A stretch of 64,000 nucleotides of DNA from Hungatella effluvii. GTDB lineage: Bacteria; Bacillota; Clostridia; Lachnospirales; Lachnospiraceae. Shown here in pieces: positions 41,923 to 50,944 of the stretch; the stretch's first letter is position 1; every line of letters starts with the position of its first letter. A model generated the notes under the pieces. The model searched no databases, had not been told where the DNA came from, and saw only the letters and a list, made by a program, of their open reading frames with translations. Made by a program: the position numbers and the translations under genes. The DNA is taken from the NCBI RefSeq assembly GCF_003201875.1, contig NZ_QJKD01000016.1, positions 1 through 64,000 of the forward strand, in the 5' to 3' direction.

Positions 41923-42846
41923 ATGAAGAAAAAGAAAAAATATAATTCGCAGGCACCTCAGATCCGTCTGGCCATGGTATTTTTGCTGCCATGGGTGATT
42001 GGGTTGATCCTGTTCCATATTTATCCGATTGTCTCGACGGTCTATTACAGTTTCACGGAATACAACCTGATGAAGGCTCCGAAGTTTGTCGGCCTGTTAA
42101 ATTATAAGAAAATATTCCATGACGACTTATTTTACAAGGCGGTCTATAACTCCCTCTATTTTGTGGTGATTGGAGTGACCCTGCAGATCGCGCTGTCGGT
42201 ATTTTCGGCGGTTTTGCTCAATATGAACGTAAAAGGGCGAGGAATCTTCCGCACCCTTTTTTATCTTCCGACTCTCGTGCCGCCGGTGGCCAGCTCCCTT
42301 GTCTGGATGTGGATGCTCAACCCTCAGTACGGCCTGGTAAATGCGGTTCTGAAGTTCTTTCATCTGCCGCAGCCGCTGTGGCTGTCTTCGGCGGAGTGGT
42401 CCAAACCGGCCATCATCCTGATGACCCTGTGGGGAATTGGAAATACCATTATCGTGTACCTTGCAGGCATTGGTGATATTCCCAGAGATTATTACGAGGC
42501 CATCGACTTAGACGGCGGCGGCCCGATCTCCAAGTTCCGCTACATAACGTGGCCGATGCTCTCAAATGTGACCTTCTTCCAGGTCGTAAACGGCATAATC
42601 ATGGGCTTTAATACCTTTACACAGTCCTATATCGTGGCGGCCTCGGCTCCCAAGGGAAACGGTACGCTGGGCGGTGTGAAAAATTCGCTTTTATTCTATG
42701 CGGTGGACATTTACAACGAAGGCTTTAAGTATTTGAAATTCGGATATTCCAGTGCGCTGGCGACCATTATGCTGGTGGTAATGATCATCATTACCTTTTT
42801 CCTGTTCAAGGGATCGAAAAAATGGGTCTACTACGGAGGTGAATGA
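41923..42846 (+). CDS. Sugar ABC importer permease, MalF/UgpA type
   Basis: This 307-residue permease has six helices, the first near residues 14-36. Its EAA loop reads YEAIDLDGGGPISKFRYITW. A longer reading from 41833 passes through the hairpin; ATG 41923 has GAGGTGA upstream. It ends in an overlap with the next permease start. Confidence 0.92.
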   Translation: MKKKKKYNSQAPQIRLAMVFLLPWVIGLILFHIYPIVSTVYYSFTEYNLMKAPKFVGLLNYKKIFHDDLFYKAVYNSLYFVVIGVTLQIALSVFSAVLLNMNVKGRGIFRTLFYLPTLVPPVASSLVWMWMLNPQYGLVNAVLKFFHLPQPLWLSSAEWSKPAIILMTLWGIGNTIIVYLAGIGDIPRDYYEAIDLDGGGPISKFRYITWPMLSNVTFFQVVNGIIMGFNTFTQSYIVAASAPKGNGTLGGVKNSLLFYAVDIYNEGFKYLKFGYSSALATIMLVVMIIITFFLFKGSKKWVYYGGE

Positions 42847-42848
42847 GA

Positions 42849-43673
42849 ATGAAAAGACGTATCAAATCGGGGCTGAAGTATATTCCTCTCTGTCTGGCGG
42901 GCTTATTTTTCCTGGTGCCATTTATCTGGCTGATCAGCACATCCTTAAAAAGTTCCGACCAGATCTTCTCGTATCCGCCCAAATGGATTCCGAAGCCGGC
43001 AAAATTCAGCAATTACAGGGAGGCCTTCGAGGCGATTCCGTATCTGAAGTATATCCTGAATACGATGAAAACCACTTCGCTGGCGGTTCTGGGAAATGTG
43101 CTGTCGGCCCCCATGATCGGCTATGCCTTTGGAAAGTTAAAATGGCCTGGACGGGATAAGGTGTTCATGCTCGTGGTTGCCACCATGATGCTTCCCTTCA
43201 CCGTCACCATGATTCCTTTATACAGCCTGTTTTCGAAGCTGGGCTGGATCAATACGTATATTCCGCTGGTTCTGCCGGATTTCCTGGGTACGGCCTACTT
43301 TATCTTCCTGATGCGCCAGTTTTACCGGAATCTGCCGGACGAGTTCATGGAGGCGGCCAGAATCGACGGCGCCAGTGAACTGTGGGTCTACGCAAGGATC
43401 GCGCTGCCGTTGGAGAAACCGGCCATCGTCACTGTCGCACTCTTCTCATTCGTCTGGTCATGGACCGATTTCATGGGTCCGTTGATCTATTTGACGAAAT
43501 CCACGAAATGGACGATCTCCCTGGGACTCAGCCAGTTTACCAATACATACGGAGTGGACTGGGCGCTCCTGATGGCGGCTTCCGCCATAGCGATCCTGCC
43601 TATGATAATCCTGTTCTTCTTTTTACAGAACTACTTCGTGGAAGGAAGCATGAGTTCCGGCGTGAAAGGTTAG
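42849..43673 (+). CDS. Sugar ABC importer permease, MalG/UgpE type
   Basis: This 274-residue permease has six helices. Its EAA loop reads MEAARIDGASELWVYARIAL and it ends SMSSGVKG. Two in-frame ATGs exist: 42843 (overlapping the previous stop, only 3 bp from GGAGG) and 42849 (9 bp from it). I chose the second on spacing. It is the last gene of the operon, and a convergent regulator gene ends 20 bp away. Confidence 0.92.
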   Translation: MKRRIKSGLKYIPLCLAGLFFLVPFIWLISTSLKSSDQIFSYPPKWIPKPAKFSNYREAFEAIPYLKYILNTMKTTSLAVLGNVLSAPMIGYAFGKLKWPGRDKVFMLVVATMMLPFTVTMIPLYSLFSKLGWINTYIPLVLPDFLGTAYFIFLMRQFYRNLPDEFMEAARIDGASELWVYARIALPLEKPAIVTVALFSFVWSWTDFMGPLIYLTKSTKWTISLGLSQFTNTYGVDWALLMAASAIAILPMIILFFFLQNYFVEGSMSSGVKG

Positions 43674-43688
43674 TGCCGTTTGGCACTA
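43671..43688. terminator. Short hairpin between convergent genes
   Basis: TAGTGCC and GGCACTA pair around a GTTT loop exactly at the junction of the permease stop and the PucR-type gene stop. No T-run follows, so it is a weak terminator or an RNA-stabilising hairpin. Confidence 0.4.
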
Positions 43689-43693
43689 GAAGT

Positions 43694-44968
43694 CTACGAG
43701 GTAAAATCCTTATGATATCCAAGCTGATAGACACAGATGCACAAATACAGGGTGAAGAGCGCATCTGTGTTGTGTTCAAAGTCAAAATCGAATTTCAGCA
43801 GCTCCTTGATGTGCTGGAGCCGGTAGGTCAGGGTATTCCGGTGAATATACAGGGCCCTGGCGGTCTTCTGGATGTTAAAGGAATTGTGAAAATACTGCTG
43901 CAGGGTCTCAAAAAAGTTGGTATCGTTGTTCGCGTCGTACTCGATGAGAGGCGAGATAATATCGCGGCTTAGCTTCCGGAAGTCCTTTAGCTCCGGGATG
44001 TTGAGAATGTGGTAAATGCTCTGCTCGAAATAGGAGGAGGCGCAGTTTAATAAGTTCAGCTGCTTCTGAACCTTGATGGATTTGAAACTCTCTTCAAAGG
44101 AGAGGGCGATGGTCTCCGCACCGAAGTGCGCGCTGCTGATCCCGATTCTCAGAGAAAAGCGGGATTCCAGTTCCTTGTACAGATTGTTGGACAGCACATA
44201 GCTTTTTGTAATGATATCCAGATCCTGGTCCTTGTACGGATAGAGGAGAAAGACGCTGGCGAAATTGTGGTTATAGACCAGGAAGTACTTGTCGGCAGTG
44301 AGGTAATTGCGTAGTCTGGAGATGAGCTCACGAAGCTCATCCTCGTTATCCTCCGAATCCTGAAGCTGCAGCGTCATGCAGACCCGTTTTAAGTCCGGAT
44401 TGAAATTGTAAATATTACAGATGTTCCTGATTTCATCCGGAGTCTTGGAGCTGCTGCTGTGGAGAACCTGGAGAAACGGCGCATAAAAATTATTGGAAAA
44501 ACCGGCAGCGGTAAATGCGGTCTCCTTATCTAATGTCAGGGCAAGAAAAGGAAGCGCGTTTTCCACAATGGCCAGAAAGCGGCTGTCAGTCAGTTCGATC
44601 TTTTTATCGATGCAGAGGTAATAGCTGTAGTTGGGAAGCGGAAGTACCTTACATACAACCGTTTCTCCGGAAACGGAAAATTCGGCCGTATCGTATTCCG
44701 GTTCGCAGGCAGGGGACAGCAGGGAAATCTGCAGAGGAGGAATCTCTCCGAACGCGTGATCAGACGCGGCGAAGGTGTTCCTGTGACTCGAAAAGGCCAG
44801 TCTGGCGGCTGCCGGATGAAAGCCGGCGTCGGTCAGAATGAACGTAAATCCCGAGACACCTGCGAGATAGTCCAGAAGGTCGGACAGGCTGCAGTTGGAA
44901 TAGTATAAGTTGGAAACCCGGATCAGTTCGTTATAGACAGGCTTGTTGTAAGCTTTATCGTTTCCCAT
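43694..44968 (-). CDS. PucR/CdaR-type transcriptional regulator
   Basis: This 424-residue protein has a long N-terminal sensor region (GAF- or PucR-like, starting NLYYSNCSLSDLLDYLAGVS), a central GGDEF-like fold (LRIGISSAHFGAETIALSFE) typical of CdaR proteins, and a C-terminal PucR-type helix-turn-helix (NIQKTARALYIHRNTLTYRL). GGGAGGG lies 6 bp before the ATG. Such regulators usually activate catabolic genes in response to the substrate. It lies between the importer operon (convergent) and the M81 peptidase gene (divergent, 71 bp apart), and probably controls both. Confidence 0.9.
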   Translation of the reverse strand: MGNDKAYNKPVYNELIRVSNLYYSNCSLSDLLDYLAGVSGFTFILTDAGFHPAAARLAFSSHRNTFAASDHAFGEIPPLQISLLSPACEPEYDTAEFSVSGETVVCKVLPLPNYSYYLCIDKKIELTDSRFLAIVENALPFLALTLDKETAFTAAGFSNNFYAPFLQVLHSSSSKTPDEIRNICNIYNFNPDLKRVCMTLQLQDSEDNEDELRELISRLRNYLTADKYFLVYNHNFASVFLLYPYKDQDLDIITKSYVLSNNLYKELESRFSLRIGISSAHFGAETIALSFEESFKSIKVQKQLNLLNCASSYFEQSIYHILNIPELKDFRKLSRDIISPLIEYDANNDTNFFETLQQYFHNSFNIQKTARALYIHRNTLTYRLQHIKELLKFDFDFEHNTDALFTLYLCICVYQLGYHKDFTS

Positions 44969-45039
44969 GATGTCCCTCCCTGTAAAAGTATATTTAATTA
45001 TAAACGAAATGAAACAAATTGCAAAGGAATAATAGTAAG

Positions 45040-46494
45040 ATGAAAAAGAAAATATTCGTGGCAGGTATTTATCAGGAGAGCAACTCCTTTTCTCCGCTCA
45101 TGTCAGAGCAAAAAGATTTTTTGACGTATTTGAAGGGGGAGGAACTGACGTCTCAGACGCCAGGCGTCAAAGAACTGGAGGACGCCGGTTATGAGGTGAT
45201 TCCCGGGCTCTGTGCCAGTGCCTGGCCGGGGGGGATTTTAAAGCTGGAGGACTATCGCAGGATGGTGGGGGAGATCCTGGAGCGGCTTCCGCTGGATGGT
45301 TCGCTGAGCGGCATCCTTTTCCCGTCCCATGGGGCGCTGGAGGTAGAGTTTATCGGGAGCGGGGACGCGTTTCTGATCAGCATGCTGCGGGAACGGGTGG
45401 GACCCAGGGTTCCGATCGCCCTGGCGCTGGACCTTCATGCCAATAACACCTATACTCTCGCAAGGCTGTCGAATATCATCTACGGATACCGGACCGCGCC
45501 TCACATCGACATTGCGGAGACCAGCATACGGGCCGCAAAGCTTCTGATAAAGGCGATCGAGGAAGGAAAAGAACCCTGGACGGAGTTAGTCCGTCTGCCC
45601 TTCATGATGCCGGGAGAAAATATGATGACGGACTCCGGATTCGGAAAAGAAGTGATCTCCATGGTGGCGGATTTAGAGAGCGTTCCGGGTGTCTGGTGTT
45701 CCTCCTATTTCGCCGGAATGCCATGGGTGGACTGCGCGCAGGGCGGCTCCTCTATCGTAATCTCGGGAGTGGGGGATAAGCGCCCGGGAGTGAAGGCCGC
45801 TGTGGAACTGGGAAGGAGAATCTGGGAGCGGAGGGCGGAATTTAAGTTCCAGGGTACGGCCATGGAGCCGCTTAAGGCGCTTCTCACGCTGGACCGGTGC
45901 GGCCATTATCCGGCCTTTCTCTCGGATTCGGCGGATAATGTGACGGCTGGCGCGGCGGGGGATAACGCGTATATGCTGGATATGATCCTGAAACAGGGGA
46001 TTAAAGGAGTTCTTGTCGCCCATTTTATCGACGGCCCCGCTGTGGCGTTCTGCGCCGCAAAGGAGAAGGGGGACCGGTTTGATATAAGCCTGGGCGGCAC
46101 GATCGATCCGGCAGGAAGCGTGAGAACGGTGCTTACGGACGCCGAGCTGGTGGAGGTATTCCGTCAGGGAGGAAAAGCGACGGCGGCAGTCGTGAAAACA
46201 GATGCGGTGACCGTGCTGATCCTGGCCGAACGCGGACCGATCACCTCGGAAGCCGTGCTGAATTCGTACGGACTGAGCGCATATGATTACCGGATTACCG
46301 TGGTAAAACAGGGGTATTTGACGCCGGAATTCTACGAGGTGCTGAAAGAGTATATCATGGCTCTGACACCGGGAAACTGCGCCCAGGATCTTACTATGGC
46401 GGAGTATAGGAATGTGCGCAGGCCGATGGAGCCGCTTGATATCGTGGGGGATGAGAGGCGGATTGGGGAGACGTATGAGGCGATTGAGGAGTAA
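45040..46494 (+). CDS. M81-family metallopeptidase (MlrC-like)
   Basis: This 484-residue protein matches the MlrC family, named for a microcystin-degrading metalloprotease. N-terminal FVAGIYQESNSFSPLMS, the metal-binding stretch in LFPSHGALEVEFIGSGDA, LALDLHANNT and RTAPHIDIAET, and the C-terminal domain (LNSYGLSAYDYRITVVKQGY) are all recognisable. Homologues are cytoplasmic and usually sit beside peptide or amino-acid transporters, suggesting hydrolysis of small peptides or amide-like compounds. ATG 45040 is preceded by AAAGGA. A strong terminator follows. Confidence 0.88.
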   Translation: MKKKIFVAGIYQESNSFSPLMSEQKDFLTYLKGEELTSQTPGVKELEDAGYEVIPGLCASAWPGGILKLEDYRRMVGEILERLPLDGSLSGILFPSHGALEVEFIGSGDAFLISMLRERVGPRVPIALALDLHANNTYTLARLSNIIYGYRTAPHIDIAETSIRAAKLLIKAIEEGKEPWTELVRLPFMMPGENMMTDSGFGKEVISMVADLESVPGVWCSSYFAGMPWVDCAQGGSSIVISGVGDKRPGVKAAVELGRRIWERRAEFKFQGTAMEPLKALLTLDRCGHYPAFLSDSADNVTAGAAGDNAYMLDMILKQGIKGVLVAHFIDGPAVAFCAAKEKGDRFDISLGGTIDPAGSVRTVLTDAELVEVFRQGGKATAAVVKTDAVTVLILAERGPITSEAVLNSYGLSAYDYRITVVKQGYLTPEFYEVLKEYIMALTPGNCAQDLTMAEYRNVRRPMEPLDIVGDERRIGETYEAIEE

Positions 46495-46532
46495 ATGACA
46501 GAGATAATCGGATACGTTTTCTGCCCGAAAAG

Positions 46533-46588
46533 AAAGACAGGAATGTGTGAGCTGCTGATGAAAGCGGCTATGCATTCCTGTCTTTTTT
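46533..46588 (+). terminator. Terminator of the M81 peptidase gene
   Basis: AAAGACAGGAATG (46533-46545) pairs with CATTCCTGTCTTT (46573-46585) and T-residues continue to 46588. On the minus strand it could also serve the fusion regulator gene ending at 46606. Confidence 0.85.
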
Positions 46589-46605
46589 GCAGCGTATAAG
46601 TTTCT

Positions 46606-48498
46606 CTACAGTATATCCGGTTCAATCCTCTTAATATAGGTCTCCAGCGAATTGCGGTCAATAAGCGCCGGGATAACGCCCTGCCTCGAAACGCAGAAGC
46701 CTGCCGCATAGGTGGCGATCTTGGCAGCCTTCGCAATCGGGAAGCCGGAGGAGAGATAGACAGCCAGTGCTGCGATAAAGGCATCCGCCGCTCCTGTGGT
46801 GTCGACCGGCGTAAAGTCCGCGGCCGGCAGATATCCTGTAAATTCAGGTGATTTAATGTAACAGCCGGAATGACCGAGCGTGATAATGACAATCTTTGCG
46901 CCCTTCTTTAAAAACGTATCGGCTTTTCCTTCGATATCCGGAACTTCCGGGCACAAAAGCTCGGCTTCTTTTCTGTTTGGGACAAAGATGTCAATGAGTT
47001 CCATGAGTGTATCACTGATGTGGTTCATGGCGGCCGGCTTTAAGATATTACATACACCGTAGCTGTGCGCCAGTCTGGCGGCGGCCTCGACGGCATCTTC
47101 CGGTACTTCAGTCTGGAGAAGGCAGTAGCCTGCGTTTTCAAAGAGCTTATGATAAGGCAGAACATCCCCGGCAGTCAGGTTCTGATTGGCTCCGGTCAGA
47201 ATCGTGATCATACTTTCTCCGTCATTTTGAACGTAGATATATGCTTTGCCTGTTTCAGAGTGAGGATCTCTTCTGACAGCCTGCACATCTACATGATTTT
47301 CTTCCATACAGGTGTATACAATCGTGGAATCGTAGTCATTGCCTACTTTTCCGATGAGAGAGACTTCACTGCCCAGCTTCGATGCTCCTACAGCCTGATT
47401 GGCTCCCTTTCCTCCAAGTATGACAGAATGTTTGCCTGTACTGACCGTTCGGCCAGGCTGTGGCAATTCGTCCACGTTCAATGTCACATCAATATTGATA
47501 CTTCCGACAACGACAATTTTTTTTGCATGAGATGAGAAGGGGACATCGAGACTAAATGTGTTTTCTAAGGGATATTCTGTCTGAAAGATATTGGCAGTCA
47601 GTTCTTTTTTTTCACATTTTTCTATTAGCCGTTCACAGACAAAAGCCCCAAACTCGTAATAGGGAATTTTGATGCTAGAGATCCCGGGAAAACGCAGGTT
47701 TTCCCTTACATCATCCCGCAGACTGACTAAGGACAGATCATACGGAATACGATACTGGATTTTCGCCAGTTGTTCCAATAAAACCAGAGATGATGCATAA
47801 TGAGAACTGACAATTCCTGTTGGCGTATGGGAAAGGATTCCATTGTACCAATCTTGATTTTCTGCGGAAAGCTTCATTGTGTCATGATAAGGGAGACTGT
47901 TGTCAAACAGGCATTTTTTAAAACCTTCAAATACCATGTCGGAACGGACGCTGTTTTCCTTGGTGAGACAACCAAGTTTTGTATGTCCGTATTGGATCAG
48001 ACTTTGAGTGGCTTCATATCCCATCTGGTTAAAATCGATGAAGTAGGCGGCTGTGTCAAATCCTGTATTGATGCTGCATACTTCAATTCCCTGTTCATCA
48101 AAATAGCGGCGGTATTCCAGACTCTGTTCGTTGACTGGTTCCCAGATCACGCCGTCAATATTATTTTTACACAGTGAAGTGATATTTTTTAATTCAGATG
48201 AAATACTGCCGACGCTGTCATATAGAAGAAGGCTGTATCCATTTTTCTGCGCGGCAAAAAGAGCTCCGTTCAGGAACTGATTTGTCTTTGGGATAGATCT
48301 TAAAAGTACTCCCAGAATGAATGTTTTAGCTTCGGAAGTAGTTTTAACAGTTCCATATGGAGTGTAGTTATAATCCTTTACAATTTTTAATACCCGGTTC
48401 CTTGTCTCCACATTAATGTTCTCATCTTTGTTGTTTACAATCTTTGATACAGTTGATATGGATACACCGGCTAATCTGGCGATTTCTTTAATAGTCAT
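46606..48498 (-). CDS. LacI-type regulator fused to a ribokinase-like (PfkB) domain
   Basis: This single 630-residue ORF joins two families. Residues 1-60 are a LacI helix-turn-helix (IKEIARLAGVSISTVSKIV) and about 60-322 a LacI/periplasmic-binding sensor. Residues 326-630 are a full-length PfkB kinase: substrate motif VVGSINIDVTLNVDELPQPG, GGKGANQA at 362-369, and the C-terminal ATP/anion-hole motif at 566-572. That motif reads DTTGAAD where the family has DTT(G/A)AGD: the anion-hole glycine is Ala571 while the catalytic Asp572 remains. There is no frameshift or internal stop, and the junction linker is short. It is divergent from a standard ribokinase and nucleoside importer. I infer a repressor that uses its kinase fold to sense or process ribose. 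Confidence 0.9.
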   Translation of the reverse strand: MTIKEIARLAGVSISTVSKIVNNKDENINVETRNRVLKIVKDYNYTPYGTVKTTSEAKTFILGVLLRSIPKTNQFLNGALFAAQKNGYSLLLYDSVGSISSELKNITSLCKNNIDGVIWEPVNEQSLEYRRYFDEQGIEVCSINTGFDTAAYFIDFNQMGYEATQSLIQYGHTKLGCLTKENSVRSDMVFEGFKKCLFDNSLPYHDTMKLSAENQDWYNGILSHTPTGIVSSHYASSLVLLEQLAKIQYRIPYDLSLVSLRDDVRENLRFPGISSIKIPYYEFGAFVCERLIEKCEKKELTANIFQTEYPLENTFSLDVPFSSHAKKIVVVGSINIDVTLNVDELPQPGRTVSTGKHSVILGGKGANQAVGASKLGSEVSLIGKVGNDYDSTIVYTCMEENHVDVQAVRRDPHSETGKAYIYVQNDGESMITILTGANQNLTAGDVLPYHKLFENAGYCLLQTEVPEDAVEAAARLAHSYGVCNILKPAAMNHISDTLMELIDIFVPNRKEAELLCPEVPDIEGKADTFLKKGAKIVIITLGHSGCYIKSPEFTGYLPAADFTPVDTTGAADAFIAALAVYLSSGFPIAKAAKIATYAAGFCVSRQGVIPALIDRNSLETYIKRIEPDIL

Positions 48499-48550
48499 GA
48501 AGTGTCCTCGCTCTTTAATATTTTTGCCACTATCTGGTAATTACTTGCTT

Positions 48551-48581
48551 CTATTATGTAATAGATAGTATACTTTGTCAA
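48551..48581 (-). promoter_or_regulatory. Promoter of the fusion regulator gene
   Basis: On the minus strand TTGACA (48581-48576), 17 bp, CATAAT (48558-48553). The dyad CTATTA-TG-TAATAG (48551-48564) overlaps the -10 box and could be an autoregulatory operator. Confidence 0.7.
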
Positions 48582-48616
48582 CGCCCAAAAATATAGCAAG
48601 ATAAAATATGCATAAA

Positions 48617-48626
48617 AAAACATTTT
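48617..48626. promoter_or_regulatory. Candidate operator copy 1
   Basis: AAAACATTTT, the same 10-mer as at 48714-48723, lies 36 bp upstream of the -35 box of the regulator promoter. Such A4-N2-T4 cores resemble LacI/RbsR-family sites. A pair 97 bp apart in the divergent region could support DNA looping. Confidence 0.4.
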
Positions 48627-48663
48627 AAGAAAATATTATTACAAATAAATTGCATAAAAACTA

Positions 48664-48691
48664 TTGACAAGAATGAAAAACATGCTAATAT
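48664..48691 (+). promoter_or_regulatory. Promoter of the ribonucleoside salvage operon
   Basis: TTGACA (48664-48669), 16 bp, TAATAT (48686-48691), 64 bp before the ribokinase ATG. Confidence 0.75.
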
Positions 48692-48712
48692 TAAGTTAGG
48701 AAAAAGATTTAG

Positions 48713-48724
48713 GAAAACATTTTC
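48713..48724. promoter_or_regulatory. Candidate operator copy 2
   Basis: GAAAACATTTTC is a dyad with 5-bp arms containing the AAAACATTTT core, lying about 15 bp after the predicted transcription start of the rbsK operon, where a repressor could block elongation. Confidence 0.45.
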
Positions 48725-48755
48725 TTTGACAAAAATAACATTTTAGGAGGAAAAG

Positions 48756-49688
48756 ATGAGTAAAGGCATATTGGTTGTAGGAAGCCTGAACATGGATATG
48801 TCTATAAGCCTTAATTCCATACCGGCTGTCGGTGAGACGGTACTTGGAAATGATTTGTTTTACAGAACCGGAGGAAAAGGAGCAAACCAGGCATGTGCGG
48901 CCGGAAGACTGGGGGGAGATGTGCGTATGCTTGGCTGCCTTGGCTGGGATGAATTCGGTGATAAACAGATTGAAAGCTTAAAATGGGCTGGCGTAGATAC
49001 ATCCTGTTTAAAGAAAAGTGAAAATCAGCCAACAGGAACCGCGGTCATTTATGTGGATTCCAATGGCGATAATAATATCGCCGTTGTGCCAGGCGCCAAT
49101 AAAGACTGTGATCTGGAATATTTAAAAGCACAGGATAAATTGTTCGGGTGGTGTGGTCTGGTCGTTTTGCAGATGGAAATACCGTATGAATCTGTGCTTT
49201 ATGCGGCTCAAAGAGCCAAAGAGGAGAAAAAGACAGTAATATTAAACCCTGCGCCGGCGCCTAATGAACTGCCGGATGAATTATATCGTCTTGTTGATTA
49301 TCTGACACCGAATGAGACGGAGCTTATGAAGCTAAGCGGGATAACCGATTGTGATATGAGTAGTATGAAAAGGGGGGCGGAGCTGCTTCTGGATAAAGGA
49401 GTGGGCTGCGTAATTGTAACACTGGGGGATAAGGGAGCATTGCTGGTAAAGAAAGGAGAAGAGTATTTATATCCGGCACGGAAAGTGAAACCAGTTGATA
49501 CAACAGCTGCAGGTGACTGCTTTAATGGGGCATTTGCAGTAGCGCTGGCAGAAGGAAAAACAGAAGGCGAAGCATTGGAGTTTGCCAATACGGCATCATC
49601 TATTGCGGTAACCAGAAAAGGGGCGCAGGATTCGCTGCCTACAAGAGAAGAGTTGGACAGCTGCATAAAGAAAGGGCTGGCAGTTTAA
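48756..49688 (+). CDS. rbsK: Ribokinase
   Basis: This 310-residue PfkB-family kinase has the ribokinase signatures: VVGSLNMDMSISLNSIPAVG, GGKGANQACAAGRLGG, LNPAPAPNELPDELY, TPNETELMKL and the intact active site DTTAAGDCFNGAF. It phosphorylates ribose to ribose 5-phosphate in the cytoplasm. AGGAGG lies 6 bp before the ATG. It heads an operon for nucleoside import and hydrolysis, which yields free ribose, and faces the fusion regulator whose C-terminal half is a divergent paralogue. Confidence 0.95.
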   Translation: MSKGILVVGSLNMDMSISLNSIPAVGETVLGNDLFYRTGGKGANQACAAGRLGGDVRMLGCLGWDEFGDKQIESLKWAGVDTSCLKKSENQPTGTAVIYVDSNGDNNIAVVPGANKDCDLEYLKAQDKLFGWCGLVVLQMEIPYESVLYAAQRAKEEKKTVILNPAPAPNELPDELYRLVDYLTPNETELMKLSGITDCDMSSMKRGAELLLDKGVGCVIVTLGDKGALLVKKGEEYLYPARKVKPVDTTAAGDCFNGAFAVALAEGKTEGEALEFANTASSIAVTRKGAQDSLPTREELDSCIKKGLAV

Positions 49689-49703
49689 AAAAGGAGGGTA
49701 TTT

Positions 49704-50933
49704 ATGATGAAGAACAGTAAGTTGTTAGCAATGGTAATGGCAATTACAATGATCGGGGGATTGACAGGCTGCGGTAATTCCGGTAAGGCACCAACAGGGG
49801 ACAGTGGAGAAAAGACAGTACAGACTGAGGCGAAGGCTGAGACAAAGTCTGAAACAAAGTCTGAAGATTCCGGCAAACAGAAGGGGGAAAGTAACACAGG
49901 AAAGAAGAATCTTGCAGATATGAGAGTCTGTGCAATATTCCCAGGCCCGAGAGGAGACAGCGGTACAGTGGATATGGCTTGCGCAGCCGTGGAAAAACTG
50001 GCAGAAGAATACGGGCTGTCTTATGACATCGTGGAAGGTGACGGAAGCGGAGATGCTTCTAAACTGCAGGCGAGTCTGATCGAAGTTTCGGAGCAGGACT
50101 ATGATTTCATTTTATCGACAGGTATGTACTCCGACTATTTCGTAAGTACTGCCCCGGACTATCCGGATACCATATACATGCTGTTTGACACAGTATTGGA
50201 TTTTTCTACTTATAAGGGTGACAATCTATACTGCGCCAACTTTTTGCAGAACGAGGCTTCCTATCTTGTGGGTGCCCTGGCTATGAGCATGAGTAAGACA
50301 GGAACCGTAGGTTTTGTTGGAGGTATGGAAGCAGCTAATATCTCTGATTTTATGTGGGGATACATAGAAGGCGCAAAATACGTGAATCCAACAGGTACTA
50401 TAGCTATTTCGTTTACAAATGACTGGTATGATTCTGCAAAAGCAAAGGAGCTTGCTCTGTCAGAGATTAATATGGGAGCAGATGTGGTATTCCCGGCGGC
50501 TGGACCGTCTTCCGAAGGTGTTATGGAAGCGGCTCCTCAAGGACATGCTTATTCCATAGGTGTTGATATCGACAGGGAGGCCCAGTATAAAGATAATAAC
50601 CCGGAATGGGCAGCAGTAATTCTTTCGTCACAGCTGAAATGTGTGGATAACGCAGTATACCGTGCAATAACCATGTATGCTGATGGAACGTTAAAGACCG
50701 GACAAGAGGCGCTGGGAATCGCAGCGGGTGGAGTTGGGATCGTGAAAACAGGAAATTACCAGACTTTGGTACCGGAAGAGGTTCGCAAAACCATCGAAGA
50801 TATTGAATCGAAGATTGCATCTGGTGAAATCGTTGTAGGGACAGCATTAACGGCTACCCAGGATGAGATTGCAGAGATGAAGACATGGGCTGTGTCAAAA
50901 GAACCAAAAAATAATGGAGGCGGGACAAGCTGA
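49704..50933 (+). CDS. BMP/PnrA-family nucleoside-binding lipoprotein
   Basis: This 409-residue lipoprotein has lipobox GGLTGCGNSG, a Lys/Glu/Thr-rich linker (about 25-65) and the BMP fold (MRVCAIFPGPRGDSGTVDMA; GFVGGMEAANISDFMWGYIE; VVFPAAGPSSEGVMEAA). Members such as PnrA and the B. subtilis Nup system bind purine and pyrimidine nucleosides outside the cell. AGGAGGG precedes the ATG. It follows rbsK by 15 bp and precedes the matching double ATPase and two permeases. Confidence 0.9.
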   Translation: MMKNSKLLAMVMAITMIGGLTGCGNSGKAPTGDSGEKTVQTEAKAETKSETKSEDSGKQKGESNTGKKNLADMRVCAIFPGPRGDSGTVDMACAAVEKLAEEYGLSYDIVEGDGSGDASKLQASLIEVSEQDYDFILSTGMYSDYFVSTAPDYPDTIYMLFDTVLDFSTYKGDNLYCANFLQNEASYLVGALAMSMSKTGTVGFVGGMEAANISDFMWGYIEGAKYVNPTGTIAISFTNDWYDSAKAKELALSEINMGADVVFPAAGPSSEGVMEAAPQGHAYSIGVDIDREAQYKDNNPEWAAVILSSQLKCVDNAVYRAITMYADGTLKTGQEALGIAAGGVGIVKTGNYQTLVPEEVRKTIEDIESKIASGEIVVGTALTATQDEIAEMKTWAVSKEPKNNGGGTS

Positions 50934-50944
50934 CAGAAACGGTT

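Noticed and set aside
47065..47535. 156-codon plus-strand reading opposite the LacI-ribokinase fusion
   Set aside because: The fusion frame is continuous and family motifs run through this whole stretch.
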